Shown: positions 1 to 13,749 of the stretch, piece after piece
Position numbering within the stretch: position 1 is the first letter of the stretch
Layout of the letters: each line of letters starts with the position of its first letter
Assembly: GCF_933775445.1 (NCBI RefSeq)
Contig: NC_065873.1
Coordinates: 23,622,001-23,686,000, forward strand
DNA from: Argentina anserina
Lineage: Eukaryota; Streptophyta; Magnoliopsida; Rosales; Rosaceae
DNA length: 64,000 bases
Direction: 5' to 3'
Notes under the pieces: generated by a model
The model's input: only the letters and a program-made list of their open reading frames with translations
Told to the model about the DNA's origin: nothing
Database searches by the model: none
Made by a program: the position numbers and the translations under genes

Positions 1-136
1 TAACTTCTTCCTCAATATGGACCTCAGCATTAAAGTCAAGCCTGCCGCACTTCCATGGCAGTTAGCTTAGCTCGTGAACCTATATAGCAACAGACTGAAC
101 AGAGACTACTTCACAAGTTGCTGTATGTGTGAAATA

Positions 137-2943
137 ATGCGTTCTCTGGTTCTTTCCTTCTTCGTTTGCTTCTGGCTGTTCGAAGTCACCCATGTCGGCA
201 GCTCCATCTCTGTGGCTTCACAGAGCACGGAGGAAGTCACAGTCTTTGTCAATGGAACAGTTGCAATCGGAAGCATCGACGATGACTTTGTTTGTGCTAC
301 AATGGATTGGTGGCCGCAGGAGAAGTGCGATTATGGTACTTGTAGCTGGGGCAATGCTTCTCTTCTTAATCTAGTAAGTTCATCATAAGACCCCCTTATA
401 CTTTCTCCATGTCACATAATCCAATCATCCATGCAGATTTCCTTTCTCTCTTTTGGTTCATACTTCATAGATATTAGATATCAGTTATCCAAGTTTAAAG
501 TTTTCTCAAAATGTTCTTGGTTTGAGACTTGAAGACTATGATGTCAATACTTCACTGATGACATAGTACTATTTGTCAATTAGTAGCTTGTCCTCTTCCC
601 AAGATGCTATCCTCAGTTCTCAGGATGAAATTGAAACTTGCAATTAGATGCATTAGCCCCTCACCAATTAAGTTGCATTATTTATGTCATGATCATATAG
701 ATTTTTAAATCCTAGTAATATTTTTTGCTTTTCCTTATGGCAGGACCTTGGCAATGATATACTTTTAAATGCAATTAAGGGTAAAGGAGTCTCATCTGTC
801 ATAATTTAATTTACTTTGCAAATCCAATGCTGTATTTTTTAAATAATGCTGTAGAGTATAGATAGAACTGACTTCTTTATTATATTGCAGCATTTTCACC
901 CTTGAAACTTAGGTTGGGTGGCACCTTGCAAGACAAAGTGATATACCAGACAGAAGGCAGTCCAAAACAAACTTCATTTGTCAAAGATAATTCACAATTG
1001 TTTGGCTTTTCTGATGGTTACTTACCAATGCCTAGATGGGATGAACTGAACATTCTGTTTAAGAATGCAGGGTAACGCACTTACTTATTTACCCTAAATT
1101 AATTTGACAGTGGGTTGTGCATTTTATTCTCATCAATATAATCCTATCCAATCTTCGATTCTCACATTGACTAGATGAAATTTTCTGAATGTGAAGTTGA
1201 TAATTTTCAATCAGGGCTGTTATTATATTTGGACTAAATGCACTGCAAGGCAGGACCATAGATTCCCATGGTGTTGCTGTGGGTAATTGGAATTCCAGTA
1301 ATGCTGAATCTTTTATAAGATATACAGTCAACAAAGGATACACAATTCATGGTTGGGAGCTAGGTAACTCTTTTAAACCATGCTTTTTGGTAGATATGTT
1401 GAAAAGCCATATTTTCTTAAGAAGCTGTCAATAAATTTGATCCTGATGCTCAGGAAATGAACTATGTGGGAGTGGAGTTGGAACAAGAGTCACAGCAGAC
1501 CAATACGCTTCGGATATGAAGTCTCTCCAAAACAAGGTGCACCAAATTTATTCTGGTTCTGAATTAGCTATGCCACTAGTCTTGGCACCAGGAGGGTTCT
1601 TTGATTCCAAGTGGTTCTCAGATTTTGTTGCTAAAGCACCTCAGTCTGTTCAAGTACTCACTCATCACATATATAACCTTGGTCCAGGTATATATATAGA
1701 CCAGATAAGAGTAAAGTGCTCTATTTCTTCCATGTACAATTTCTGGCTACTGAACTTGAATGACATTTGTCTCTTTTTCCTTTTTGATCATACGATTTAA
1801 GGTAGTGCGACGGATCTTGTTGACAAGATTCTGAATCCATCTGTTCTTGATGGTATTTCCAAAACCTTCAGAGACCTACAAATGCTACTTAAGCATTCAA
1901 ATATTCCAGCAGTGGCATGGGTTGGTGAATCAGGAGGTGCTTACAACAGTGGTCGCAATCTCGTTACAAATGCATTTGTATTCAGTTTCTGGTAACTAAG
2001 TTGATCTAAACTGTTTCTTTACACTCTTACTTGATCTACTTATACAAGTTGTATTCATTTAGATGAATTCAATTACGAAAAAGTGTTCGTTTGACTAACC
2101 ACACAGGTACCTGGACCAGCTTGGGATGTCAGCATCTTATGATACCAAAACATATTGCAGACAGACACTCATTGGTGGAAACTATGGCCTCCTTGACATC
2201 AATAGTTTTAAACCAAATCCTGATTATTACAGGTTAGTTATCATGACGGCTAACACTAGTCATCTTGATCTTCATTTCATTAGGGTAATTAGACAGATTT
2301 GCATTGACAAATGTACCGTCTTTACAGCGCTCTTCTTTGGCATCGACTAATGGGAAACAATGTCCTCTCAGCAAGCTTCTCCGGGACAAAGAAACTGCGT
2401 ACTTATGCTCATTGTTCCAAGAAAACAGTAAGTACAAAAACTGCACAAAATTCAGTTTCTCACCTATGTTATGTTGCCAGACTATTGATCAATAATGATC
2501 ACGATCCTTGAAATAAATACTTGTTCGGCACATTGCAACAGAACATGTGAGGTGTAATGAGATAATCCCTTCACAACTTTTATCTTTGATCAATGCAGCA
2601 AGGAATCACGGTGCTGCTCATCAACCTAGGTAACACTACAGTTCAAGTAGATGTTTCAACTGAAACTGGAGGCAGCCGGGATACTTTGAATTTGGAAGAA
2701 GGCCTCAAGGATTTTAAAGCAACCAAGAATGATGCAAGAGAAGAATACCACCTAACAGCTAAAAATGGGGACTTGCACAGCCGAGTAATGCTTCTAAATG
2801 GGAAAGAACTGACTGTAAATGCAGCAGGGCAAATCCCAAGCTTGGAGCCAATGATAGTAGGGATATCAAATCCTATATCTGTGGCACCTTTCTCTATTGT
2901 ATTTGTTCATATTCCCAACATAAGTACACCTGCTTGTAAATAG
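137..2943 (+). CDS. Heparanase-like protein (GH79 beta-glucuronidase, GUS3-like)
   Basis: Nine exons: 137-373, 744-780, 891-1071, 1215-1363, 1454-1687, 1802-1991, 2107-2232, 2328-2427, 2599-2943. All introns are GT-AG and the CDS closes to 532 aa, the usual length for plant heparanase-like proteins. The start is the Met followed by a hydrophobic signal peptide ([15 protein letters not shown]); an upstream in-frame Met at 74 would put 21 polar residues before it. The family cleaves glucuronic acid from arabinogalactan-protein glycans in the cell wall or secretory path. The acid/base Glu lies in WELGNE (about residue 204) and the nucleophile Glu in AWVGESGG (about residue 322); both are present. 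The C-terminal beta-sandwich part (last exon) starts [11 protein letters not shown]. The gene appears intact. The exact paralogue (GUS1/2/3) cannot be fixed without alignment; overall resemblance favours GUS3. Confidence 0.93.
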
Positions 2944-3820
2944 ACAGAGTTCTTCTTTGTGACCAAAGACTTGCAAGATCAACAAGATACTTGCGAGTCT
3001 AAGAAGTCGCCACTCGCAAGAAAAGGAAAGACATACTCGGATTTACTATAATTCTTATTTCTATCATTAATCTTTGATCCGCAAGAATCAAAGTTGCCGG
3101 GTTAGAGGATTTGAGATAATTTGAGCAAATGTTAAGTGAACCACTTTTTGATATCGCACTTAATTTGTATCAACCTATGTGACACAACCACGCCATCTAA
3201 TGAAACACTGGTTTTGTGCTGTGTATGTTACATAAGTTCTAAGTGGGATCAAAAAGTAATTCATCTGGCATTATTCAATGTAAAAGAACTTAAAAGGTTG
3301 CCAAAATTAACAAGTACACTAGTTAAGTATGATCACCAAATGTGCATGAGATCACTAATATTGAACCACGAATTTTAACATAGAGTTTTCAGTTCTTTCT
3401 GTCAAAAGATTCAGTCTTAACTCTCAAGTGATTCAAAGAGGCCTCTAGAGGCTCCGACATCACCCAAGAAGCATTTCATAACAAATCCCCAAAAAAGTTT
3501 CCCACCAAAAATGACTTTTGAAATGCTTGTTCCTCTACATTTATTTGGAGCACACGGTTTTTCATCCAAAATAACATTTTCTATTTCCTCACCAAAATTT
3601 ATCCATTCATAGAACATAAATTTTGAAAGATACAAAAACATAGAACTACAATATCTCAACCCAATTTTTATTTACAACATTTCAAATCTATAAATACAAG
3701 AAAAATTCGTGATGAGATCCCACTGGACCAAACCGAGCCCAAAACCAGATCCGGCCCAATTACTCTCATTCATAAAAGCCACACAGAACTGGCATATCCG
3801 AGAAGAACGTAGCAGCAAAC
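2944..3820. other. Intergenic, GUS-like 3' region to CysRS 5' region
   Basis: AT-rich sequence holding the presumed 3' UTR of the heparanase-like gene and the upstream region of the next gene. Short open frames here have no recognisable family and no splice-supported continuation. I see no mobile element or RNA gene. Confidence 0.6.
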
Positions 3821-6800
3821 ATGGGCACTCTGCTCAAGTGCTACCGACCCTTCTTCTTCTTCTCTACTCGAACCACTCCACTCAAAACGCACCGTTTCAC
3901 CAACCCCAGAAGCACAATCCGTTGCCTGAGCACCACCGCCACTACTTCACCTCACTCCCAGACATCGGAGAGTGCGGCGGCGGCGGCGTCGGAGCTCTGG
4001 CTGCACAACACAATGAGCAGGAAGAAGGAGCTGTTCAAGCCAAAAGTTGAAGGCAAAGTCGGCATGTATGTGTGTGGCGTCACTGCTTACGATCTCAGCC
4101 ATATCGGCCACGCTCGCGTCTACGTCACCTTCGATGTTCTCTACAGGTCCATCTTCATCTTCCTTCTCTCGCTTTTTCGTTTGTTTTAATTCGAAATTAG
4201 GTTTCGGTTTCTGATTTGTGGCTTTTGATTTTGAGAAATAGGCAGATATCTTAGGCATTTGGGATATCAGGTCACCTATGTTCGGAATTTCACTGATGTT
4301 GATGACAAGGTGAGTTCTTTATGAGAGTTTTCGATCATTATATGCAGATTTTGTTAGTGCTTTCGGTTTTGTGGTTAAGAAAAGTTGTGTATTTTGGTTG
4401 TTAGTTAAGCATGGATGAATGTGTGTTGGAAAAATTTGGAAGCTGAGTAAAGAATTACTACATTGGTATTTACAGGATTTGCTGAGTCTGCAATTTTTGA
4501 TATTCTGTAGATAATTGCTAGAGCGAATGAGCTGGGGGAGGATCCAATCAGTTTGAGTAGACGGTACTGCGAGGAGTTCAACCGAGATATGGAGTGTCTA
4601 CATTGCCTGCCTCCTACTGTGGAGCCGCGAGTGTCTGATCACATGCCGCAGATAATTGATATGATCAAGCAGGTACTTTCCACTAATGTGCAGGCTTATA
4701 CACTATTATATTCTGCTTTCCCTTGGTGCAAGTTTGAGGGTTAAACTTGAGAGTGCAACTCTTTACGTAATTATGTTTTATGTATTTATTGTTTAGACAC
4801 GTCATTGATGAACCTACTACCACGCTTCACATATGTCAAGTGTGTAGCTAAATCTTAGGTTTCTTTCCTAGGATGCACAATGTATCAAGTATTGATTTAT
4901 TGGTTTGCTTTATGTGCAGATTGTGGAAAATGGACACGCTTATGGAGTTGATGGGGATGTGTATTTCAGTGTTGAGAAGTTCCCAGATTATGGACGTCTA
5001 TCTGGGCGAAAGTTAGAAGATAATCGAGCTGGTGAGCGAGTCATTGTTGATTCAAGGAAGGAAAATCCTGCTGATTTTGCTTTATGGAAGGTAATGTCCT
5101 GAACTCAAACTGATGGTAGTTATTGATCATACTCTTTTTTTTTTTTTTACTTAGTTCAACTGCAGAATTGTAATTTGTTTTTTAAATGTTAAAGTCTGCA
5201 AAGGAAGGTGAACCCTTCTGGGACAGTCCATGGGGCCCTGGAAGACCTGGTTGGCATATCGAGTGCAGTGCCATGAGTGCTGCTTATCTGGGTTATTCTT
5301 TTGACATACATGGGGGAGGAATGGACCTTGTGTTTCCCCACCATGAGAATGAAATTGCTCAGAGTTGTGCTGCATGTAAACAAAGTGATATAAGCTACTG
5401 GATGCACAATGGTTTTGTCACTATTGACTCCGAGAAAATGTCCAAATCCCTAGGGAACTTCTTTACAATTCGGCAGGTAAAGAATTTCATACTTTTTAGA
5501 GTGGCCACAATATGTATCTTCAAATTCATTGGGAATCATCTTACTCAACAATGAGTATCTAACTTTAGATGAACTTCCTTTCTGATTTAATCCTTATATT
5601 ATAGATATGGGATCTTTCAGGTTATAGACCTATACCATCCATTGGCTTTGCGACTTTTTTTGTTAGGGACTCATTATCTGTCTCCAATCAACTACTCTGA
5701 TGTACAGCTTGAAAGCACTTCAGAGAGGATCTTCTATATTTTTCAGGTATAACATCCTACGCTCAGGTGCTCAACCAATGCCAAACACATACATGTCACC
5801 ACAGCACAGGTGCATCTGTGCAAAATACGGAGTGACAACCCCATATGTGTGTATTTCATATATGAATCTGTTCTTTGGTCCAGTCTGCTGTTGTTCTTCA
5901 AAACAATTTAAATTTCTTTGCTCATTAGTGGTGATATGATTGAATATGTCTATATAATTTGTTTTATGCAATCACAGGTTCCCAATACATTAAAAGTTCA
6001 TATGTTCTGAATGTCTAGTACTTGTGTTAATCAAATCTAATCTTTTGTTTCAGACTTTATATGATTGTGAGAGTGTTGTAAGCCAGCATGATGTGTCAAC
6101 CCTGAAGGATACCATTCCTCCTGAAATAGTGGAAAGCATCAATAATTTCAACAATGTTTTTGTAACATCAATGTCGGATGATCTTCACAGTTCTGTTGTC
6201 TTTGGTTCATTATCAGACCCATTAAAAACTATGAATGACCTGCTACACACTCGCAAGGTATGGTGAAGTGTTTGTTGTTTAAACTTTGCGGTTATAATTA
6301 ATGAATTGCAGTTAAGCATGTAGAAACTATTTCCTCTATAGAGTGATGTAGCGTTTGTTTTTATTTGCAAATAATGTTCGGTCTTTTTTGTATATTTAAG
6401 GTAGTAATTCATAAATAAATTGTCAGGGTAGAATGAAATTGTGAATTAGTATGTTAAATTTTCTGTACAACAGTACAACTTATGTCCTTAATTCTCATTA
6501 ATGATATAATTTGTGCCCTTAAATAATTTCTTCAAGTTGGGTTGATCTCTGCGTCCTTTGTAAACACATACAGGGCAAGAAGCAAGCTCTGAGGATTGAG
6601 TCTCTTGCGGCTTTGGAAAAGATTACGAGGAATGCTTTAAGCATTTTGGGGTTGATGCCTGCAAGTTACGCTGAGGTACTGAAGCTGGTCCAGGGGACTA
6701 CTCTTCACTGCATTATATAACCATGATTTATGCATTTTATAAAAGATTTGCTTCACCGCCTCTAGATTTCTTCAATTCCTGAACTCTTAACATCAGCTTC

Positions 6801-7091
6801 CTGGGTTTGTTTATATAAGTTAGTTGTAGAACCTGACTACATTTTATGCTACAGATTCTGCAGCAGCTGAAAGAAAAAGCCTTGAAGCGTGCAAAGTTAA
6901 CAGAAAATCAAGTATTGCAGAGAATCGAGGAAAGGACTGCAGCAAGGAAGAACAAAGAGTACGTAAAATCAGATACGATTAGAAAAGATTTAGCTGCTGT
7001 GGGAATCACTCTTATGGACAACCCAGAGGGGACAACATGGAGACCAGCTGTACCTCTTGCAATTCAAGAGCAGCAGGGGGCATCTCCTTGA
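3821..7091 (+). CDS. Cysteinyl-tRNA synthetase, probably organelle-targeted
   Basis: Nine exons: 3821-4146, 4246-4309, 4511-4672, 4920-5090, 5195-5476, 5621-5746, 6054-6257, 6574-6675, 6855-7091. They give 557 aa. The class I signature HIGH is at about residues 94-97 (in DLSHIGHAR) and KMSKS at about 322-326 ([10 protein letters not shown]). The zinc site expected for CysRS is visible as MYVCG (Cys85), HIEC (Cys265) and FPHHE (about 290-292). The enzyme charges tRNA-Cys with cysteine. The first 60 or so residues are rich in Ser, Thr and Arg and poor in acid, as in a plastid/mitochondrial transit peptide, so dual organellar import is inferred. The acceptor for exon 2 must be the AG at 4244-4245 rather than the one at 4240-4241, because only that keeps the frame open. 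Confidence 0.95.
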
Positions 7092-7753
7092 TTGGCATGG
7101 TAAACATATCGTACAGATTAGGTTTACTTTCTATTCTCAGATTCTTAGAAAACATATGATATGGGTTTTTCCCAGATGTGAATTTGCATTCAGTTGTGAA
7201 AGCAATGAAAAGAAATATATGACATTTCATGCAGTTTTGGCAGCCATTTTTAGTGTCCGATTCAATGGTCAGTTTTGATCACAAAAAAAAAAATTCAATG
7301 GTCAGTGGATAATTTTAATTTAACTTTAGTTTTTAAATTCAGTGCGGCGAATTTCGTAACTTCTCAACAGGCAAGTAAACGTGCTGACTGTGTGCAAGAG
7401 GCAGGTAAATACATAACACGATATGAGAAGCGCTAATATCATTGATCATGTCTTCACAATACAACTACTAATGTGTGCTATCACATCACTCTCACAAACA
7501 GCTCTCACCCACGCAGGGTGTAGTTTGCTCGATCTCTATCACTAATGATAAAACAATGAGGAAAAGAAAACTTCCTCCTCGACTCGCACATATAAAAGAA
7601 TGATCTTGCAAGTCCTTTGTAGTCTTCACAGAAATCCCAGCACCTCAGCTCAACACATGTGAATTTGACCAGAATGCTACTCTGATGGCTCACGCAAAAC
7701 TTTCCGAACAACCAGATCCCTTTTCCTTCTAACAAGATATTTTATCCCCTTCA
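7092..7753. other. Convergent intergenic region
   Basis: Holds the 3' ends of two convergent genes (CysRS on plus, galactosyltransferase on minus). AT-rich with an A-run at 7281-7291. No coding signal beyond shadow frames. Confidence 0.6.
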
Positions 7754-10700
7754 TCAAGCTAATGAACACACCTTGTCTGGAGAATGGGAAATGAAGGGCA
7801 AATGACAAATGTCAACATAAGTGGCATCAAATGACAGGGTCACCAGAACTGGGTTAAATAGTTTGAAACAAGAGAAGTTTTTTCTAATTTTTATTTACCA
7901 CACTTCTAGGAAAGAAAAAAACATGGATTACCTTGTCTAATGCTACTACAGCAAAGACGGTTGTCATCAATATAAGTCGCTTGAATTCCCATCATCCATG
8001 AACCAACTGATACATCATCATGAGCATAAGTCTTCAAAGATGCGCTGCATTTAAGAAAAAAAAAATAGAAAACTGAAATGAAATCTTTTTGTTTTTGATT
8101 TTCTTTCTTCCAAAGTATAAATCTGTTAACCGAGACCGTCAAATTACTCTTTAAAGGCAATGATTCCATTTCATTTGGAACCGAACTAGGAGAATTCAGC
8201 CCCATGTTGAATATGTACTATACAGATAAATTCCAAATTCTACTGCAAATTTATAAGCTATGTACCATCTCAATGTAACCACTCAGAGTTTTCACTTTAT
8301 GGATAACTTTAACAGTGGCATGTGAATACAGCCTAAGCGACAAACTACTTTCATAACTAGTGATAAATTATATCCAAAAGTAAACCAGTTTCCCAGCTCT
8401 AGCTTTGAGAACAGACCTGTTTATGTTTATATACTGAGCTAAGTTCTTGGATAGGATGAAGAGTGAAGTACCGGCATGTCGAAAGTACCTGAAATGAACA
8501 AGAATTTATTGGAATGATACAGCATCAACAAAAGGCTTGCTATACAGCAGCCACTACATTTTTCTATGTACACTTAAACTACCTCCTTATTTTAACCAAT
8601 CACTACAGTGGAGTGTGTGAACGCACAAGTGAATAAACACAGACACCACTTATTCAATGCCCCATTACTTGCTTTTTTTTTGTTCCTTAGGATAGATCTA
8701 CTTACGATTTCTGATCCCCAAATTTCCACCAGTCAGGTTCATACCAAGGCTTTCCCCTGCAAATCAAAACATTTTCCGAGTCACAAGCTGCATCGTGTTT
8801 GCTTTATACATAATCAAGCTCTACAAGAGAAGCAAAGGTTTAGGGATAGAATAGTATATACTCTTCAGCAATCACATCTCCTGACTTCATACAACCAATA
8901 TAAGCACTGGCTTGACCACGACGTTTTTCAAGAAAGCCAATTAGCCCCTCTGTGGTAATGGAAAAAGATAAATCATAAACGGACATGAAAATAAGTTCTG
9001 GATAGGTTAGGATTTACGCTTTAAATTTCTTAATTTAGGAACTAATACTTTACCAAGGTCAAGATCAATATTGTCATCAACTTTTACGTAAAATTCAGCG
9101 TCCCAATTTCGAACCGCGGTACTGAAGAAGAACTTTGCTTTTTTAGGCAATTCTTCTTGAGCCTCCTCGTGACCTTCCTAATATAACAATTGGTACATAT
9201 TAGACTCAATATAAAAGTGATAAACATAAGTTATTAATGATATGAGAGGCAACCAACACCGACTACAGCTGAAAATTATCCAATTTTAATAGCAAGAAGT
9301 GTTGATCTCCACACCAAAAACTCTAATTGTTGAATATTCTTTTTGTTACAGTTTACCAATTAGTATAACAAAAGCTAACAACATTTGCATATCCAAACAC
9401 ACTTCTTTAATCCCTAAGTAACATGGTTCATATAATAAATTCGTACCACTTGTAATTTATCATTATGTCACAACTTTATGGCACCCAAAATACTCATATA
9501 GCCTAGAACACAAGATTAACCAGATGTATAATAGTAACACCATGAGTTATTGCTTACAAGAATCAAGAAATCCTGTGTAACACGACTCTCCTGATCAATA
9601 TTGCGGTCTAAGCTATCTCCTTTGTTGGGACTGCAAGTCAGCGTTAACAAAATGATAAGAAGAATATCCCATAACAACTGTCACAGTATGGCCGGAGCAT
9701 ATGAAACATAAGGGGTAAGGCGCGAGAAAAACCTCCGACCAATCACAAATCGTATGACTATGCCTCTTTCTTCAAGTTTTCTCAAAGCATCAACTGCGAA
9801 CGATAGGGATATATAATATATTTTTGTTAGTAAATAAAAGTAAATATGTTCTTGATGTAGTAACTAGTCATCATTAATTATATATGGTGCCAGACATCCA
9901 ATAAAGAACATTCTGTTATCTGATCCTATATACCATCATCTGATCATCTAATGTATGAAACAGAATGACACAACGATAAAAGCGTGACTTGAGTCTCCAC
10001 TAGTATGCTTTAAAACCTAACATCAGGAGCTCATTTCAATTAAGACATACCAACATGACTAGTAATCCTAACCCCTATCATAGAAAGAACAAAATGTAAA
10101 TTCCCACCGCAACACCAAACTGACCTTTAGGCATCCAAGACCCTCTAAACTGGTTCCGCTTCAAACGGCTACCGAATCCAGTATAAACTCCAATTACAGC
10201 AAGAAACGGACCAGAAGACGACACCCTTGGCTGCAAATTGTTCTTGAGGTAGCCTTGACTCTTGGCCAACGTCAAGTCCATCTCAGCTTCTACAATCCTC
10301 CTCTCCAAATCTCTAAAAGATCATCACCATTAGAACAAATAAACACTAAGCACAACTGGAATAACATTCCGTATCGAAAATGTAGTAACATACTTGCATC
10401 CAAGAACAGCCAGCTTATCTTCAACTGAAAGCACCATAGGTCTCTGGCAACACAAACACATCACAATATTAAACAATCAATTTTCACCATTTTCAGTTAT
10501 TATTCTCAGTTCTTAAAAGCTTGGAATTGAGAGGTAGGAGATGAACCTGGCCTAAGTTCTTCTTGAGAAGATTAGCCAGTACAATTCTGTTCTCCGCGTC
10601 TTGCCACAACCTGCATAAATTTCCAGCTCCATGAAATCAAGCAATCACATGGATCGGCAAACACAAAGCTCATTTGAAGGAGAAAACGAGGGCGTACCGG

Positions 10701-10834
10701 CCGGCGACGTAGAGCCAAGCGACGCAGGAGAAGAAGGCCATGAAGATGGAGGGCTTCGAAGTCTGAGTTGGCTTCGATCTGGATCGTCTATCGGATTTCG
10801 ACGCCGTCGTCGTCGTCGTCGGTAAGCCTTCCAT
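7754..10834 (-). CDS. GT31 beta-1,3-galactosyltransferase, hydroxyproline O-galactosyltransferase (HPGT) type
   Basis: Twelve exons in transcription order: 10834-10698, 10610-10547, 10443-10394, 10312-10125, 9793-9733, 9630-9558, 9177-9054, 8949-8862, 8756-8706, 8488-8417, 8044-7932, 7776-7754; 347 aa. It is a type II Golgi protein: a short Thr/Arg/Ser cytosolic tail, a membrane anchor at about residues 29-46 ([16 protein letters not shown]), a stem starting LWQDAENR, then the GT31 domain. Landmarks are [19 protein letters not shown], the metal-binding DDN in [12 protein letters not shown] (about 225-227), [20 protein letters not shown] and the C-terminal DDNRLCCSS. The HPGT clade adds the first galactose to hydroxyproline of arabinogalactan proteins; assignment to that clade rests on the stem start and the GVYTGFGS block. 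The last exon is only 23 nt and encodes the C-terminus KVCSLA. Confidence 0.92.
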
Positions 10835-11530
10835 CTTGAATTATCAGAGAGAGAGAGAGAGCGATATGGGCAAGATTGGATGTATGATATATTTGAGGAG
10901 TGAAATTAGCAAGTTAAGAAATGGGATTAAGCTGAAGATGGAAAGGAGTTTAAATTCAGAGACGACTGGAAGGAAAGCTTTGAATTCATTTCTTCAGATT
11001 CTGAAAATGGAGAGGAGGAGTGTTCTTGTTTGTCGGGCCCAAGCCCATTTAACACCAAGGAGGAGAACTGAAAGATTTTCAAGTTGTTGTCTTTCTTTTT
11101 CCAAATGAGGATCAACTATTAAGAGTCTGCGTTACTCAACCTGATTTCACATTAGAATGCCTTTGAAGATAAACGTTGGAATTCAATAAGAACTTATTAC
11201 ACCTTAATTTTCAGAAGTTGGTTCTCTGGAGGTGACATGTTCACATCAATGCAGTCAGCTCATCAGAAAAGTAGAAATCAAGTTAACACTACTACAGCAA
11301 CACAGAAACAAAATTGTATTGTCAGCGTGACAGCATCACGTTCCTTAGCTTTAAAGAATGATAATAATACTACAAGTCTACAACAGCAGGCTCATATCAT
11401 ACAAGTTTTAATGTAACAAAACATAAACGCCCTGGGGCAAAATGATACACACTATCTCAGCTCCTGATCTAGAAAGAAAACAGACAAGTGCTCCATCTGC
11501 AGAGAGGGTTGTGGGTTTCTGTTTAACTGT
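10835..11530. other. Intergenic, 5' region of HPGT-like gene with GA repeat
   Basis: Between the start of the galactosyltransferase and the end of the EMC7 gene, both on minus. A short (GA)n run lies at about 10846-10862, within the likely 5' UTR of the galactosyltransferase. The rest shows no coding signal. Confidence 0.6.
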
Positions 11531-13749
11531 TTAGTTCCTCGCTGCAGCACCAGGCAACATGCTTGCTAGTCCTCCGTTTCCCATTGCTTCTTGAGTTCGC
11601 CTCATTTCTTCGGGATCTGTTGCATAAAAGAGATTTGATTGAGCATAAGTACGTGATCTAACAAACTGTGAGCACAAATGGGGAATGCTCTAGCATTATG
11701 ACTTATGAGGCAAGAGAATATGATATCTAAGACATAAACTGCAAACTGACCCAAACAGAGAAGTGAAACACAACAGTCAAAGCCATGAGGAGCATGGAGG
11801 AAGCTAAGATGTTACCGTTTAAAAAAAAAATTGAAGCATGTCTAAATGATGTTTTTTATTGGTGAACAGAAATATAGAAAGAAAACAAACGGCTAATAAA
11901 TGTCATACAGAAAATATGTATGTAACTTTGTATATCTCATAGGAAAGAAAGTATCGTGCAATATTACTTTTCCCAACTTTGACAGTTCAAAATAAGATGA
12001 ACTTATGAAGGTAAGAAAAGATGCTATCAGGGCCAGACCCAGCCCTGCAAAATCTCACAAGCAAATAAGCATGCCAGTCCCCACGGAGTCATTTTGACAT
12101 GACAAAATCTAAGTATCAAGCCCATAACAAAATCTAGAAACCTATAGCGAGTAGATAATACTTACCCATGTTCTCCATTAGTTTGGGCATCAAGAACACA
12201 ACCACCACCATGAATCCAACCATCAAACCCATTGGGCTCTTTACGATAGACATAATATTGAAGGGTTCCCTTATCTGTAACCAGATCGAGATAACATGGA
12301 TCAGAATTCCAAAATGATAAGAAAAAGTACAACTTATTGTGTTAAATGAGAAAATACTTTATTTAAGCCAACCTCATAATATTGTTCCTCTCTAAGGGGC
12401 TCTAAAACAAAGTCATGCAAACCCCTCCTATTCTCAGTCAGTGCTAACTGAACCTTGCCCGGGTTTCTGGCACTAACATCAACTCGGACCTAAAACATTT
12501 TAGTGAAACATACATTGGTGATCACTTCATTTGATAAGTACAAAAAAGGTATTTTATAGAAAAGGAGTCTTACCGGAGAAAAGAAATAACCTATTGCATA
12601 CACTTCAATTAGATGAGTCCCTGCAGGTACATTATGGCTTTAAGAGTACAAGTTAAGGATCCACTCTACAGTAAAATTAGCATATCACTAATGTTTTTGG
12701 AAGTTTTAAAACGCAGTCATGTAAAATAGTATGAAACTCAATATGTCAAAGACCGATTTAGGATACAATGTGAAAATCCCGTCGGGCCTCAGATAGGTAA
12801 CACTTTGGCCACCATTAAGTATGACTTTGATATTTGATATTTTTCCATGAAGACCAAACCCTTTCACCCCCAGACCTGCAGAGAAAATTCATTGTTAACA
12901 GACATACAGCTATGAGTTTGCATCATACAAAAGTATACTGTAAGGAAATTCACAATGAGTTGCAACCTGAAACCATAGAAGAAACTTTCACTTGGCTCAC
13001 AAGGAAAAGGAGAACACTAAGAAACAATACTGGCGATCAAAGTCTAGATAGTAATCCTACAAACCCTCCTACTGTCCTACAACAAACAACCTAACTTCTA
13101 TCATTGCAGTGCACAATGTAATCCCACAAATCGTCTTACATCAAACCTAACACAGGTCTATCAAGTTCCAACAGAACAAGCCCCATTACAATAAATAACT
13201 TGACCGCGGTAATACTCTTATTGGTGGCAGTTGCTGGGTTACTCTTATACTCAGCACTACTTTCTTACCCAACTTGACTACATGAATACTCTCTCCAAGC
13301 TAAAGTAAATCACATCATCATATGGAATTTCTTAACTAAGTCCAAACTAATCTGATCGATATAAACACAAAACTAGCCCTGAACAGGTTTAACATGGACC
13401 CAGGCACCCCAAAGCACAAAGACACACTCAAATCATAGCTAGCTTAGCTTAGAATTCACTGAATCCAAGATCATAAATTTTGAAATCTTAAACAGAAACT
13501 AAAACATTCGGAGTTGAGAGAAACACACCTGGGATCTTAACTATGCCATTAATCTTGTAACCGTCGGCCGACCTGCAAAACAAAGCAATTCGATTCAAAG
13601 ACCAAACTTTGAAAACAACGAAAGCATGTTTGTTCGTTTTTGGAATCATACGGGGGAGAAATAGCGAGCGCGGGAGAGATGAGGAGGAAGCAGAGCTGTA
13701 GAAGAAGCAGGAGGAGGACGACGGGTTTGGATCCGCGGCTCCACGCCAT
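11531..13749 (-). CDS. EMC7: ER membrane protein complex subunit 7 homologue
   Basis: Seven exons: 13749-13652, 13572-13529, 12875-12767, 12637-12574, 12489-12373, 12274-12166, 11616-11531; 208 aa. A signal peptide with a Leu run (KPVVLLLLLLQLCFLL) is followed by a luminal beta-sandwich, carbohydrate-binding-like domain (SADGYKINGIVKIPG, then GGQSVTYLRPDGIFTFHNV and VRVDVSARNPGKVQL). A C-terminal membrane helix at about residues 157-176 (MGLMVGFMVVVVFLMPKLM) precedes a short cytosolic tail ending in MLPGAAARN. EMC7 is part of the ER insertase that places transmembrane segments into the membrane. An in-frame Met lies 24 nt upstream (13773), but the MAWSRG start gives a standard signal peptide. 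It sits between the HPGT and DMT genes on the same strand. Confidence 0.92.

Noticed and set aside
4240..4241. AG acceptor at 4241 for CysRS exon 2
   Set aside because: Using it gives an in-frame TAG; the AG four bases downstream keeps the family sequence YLRHLGYQV.
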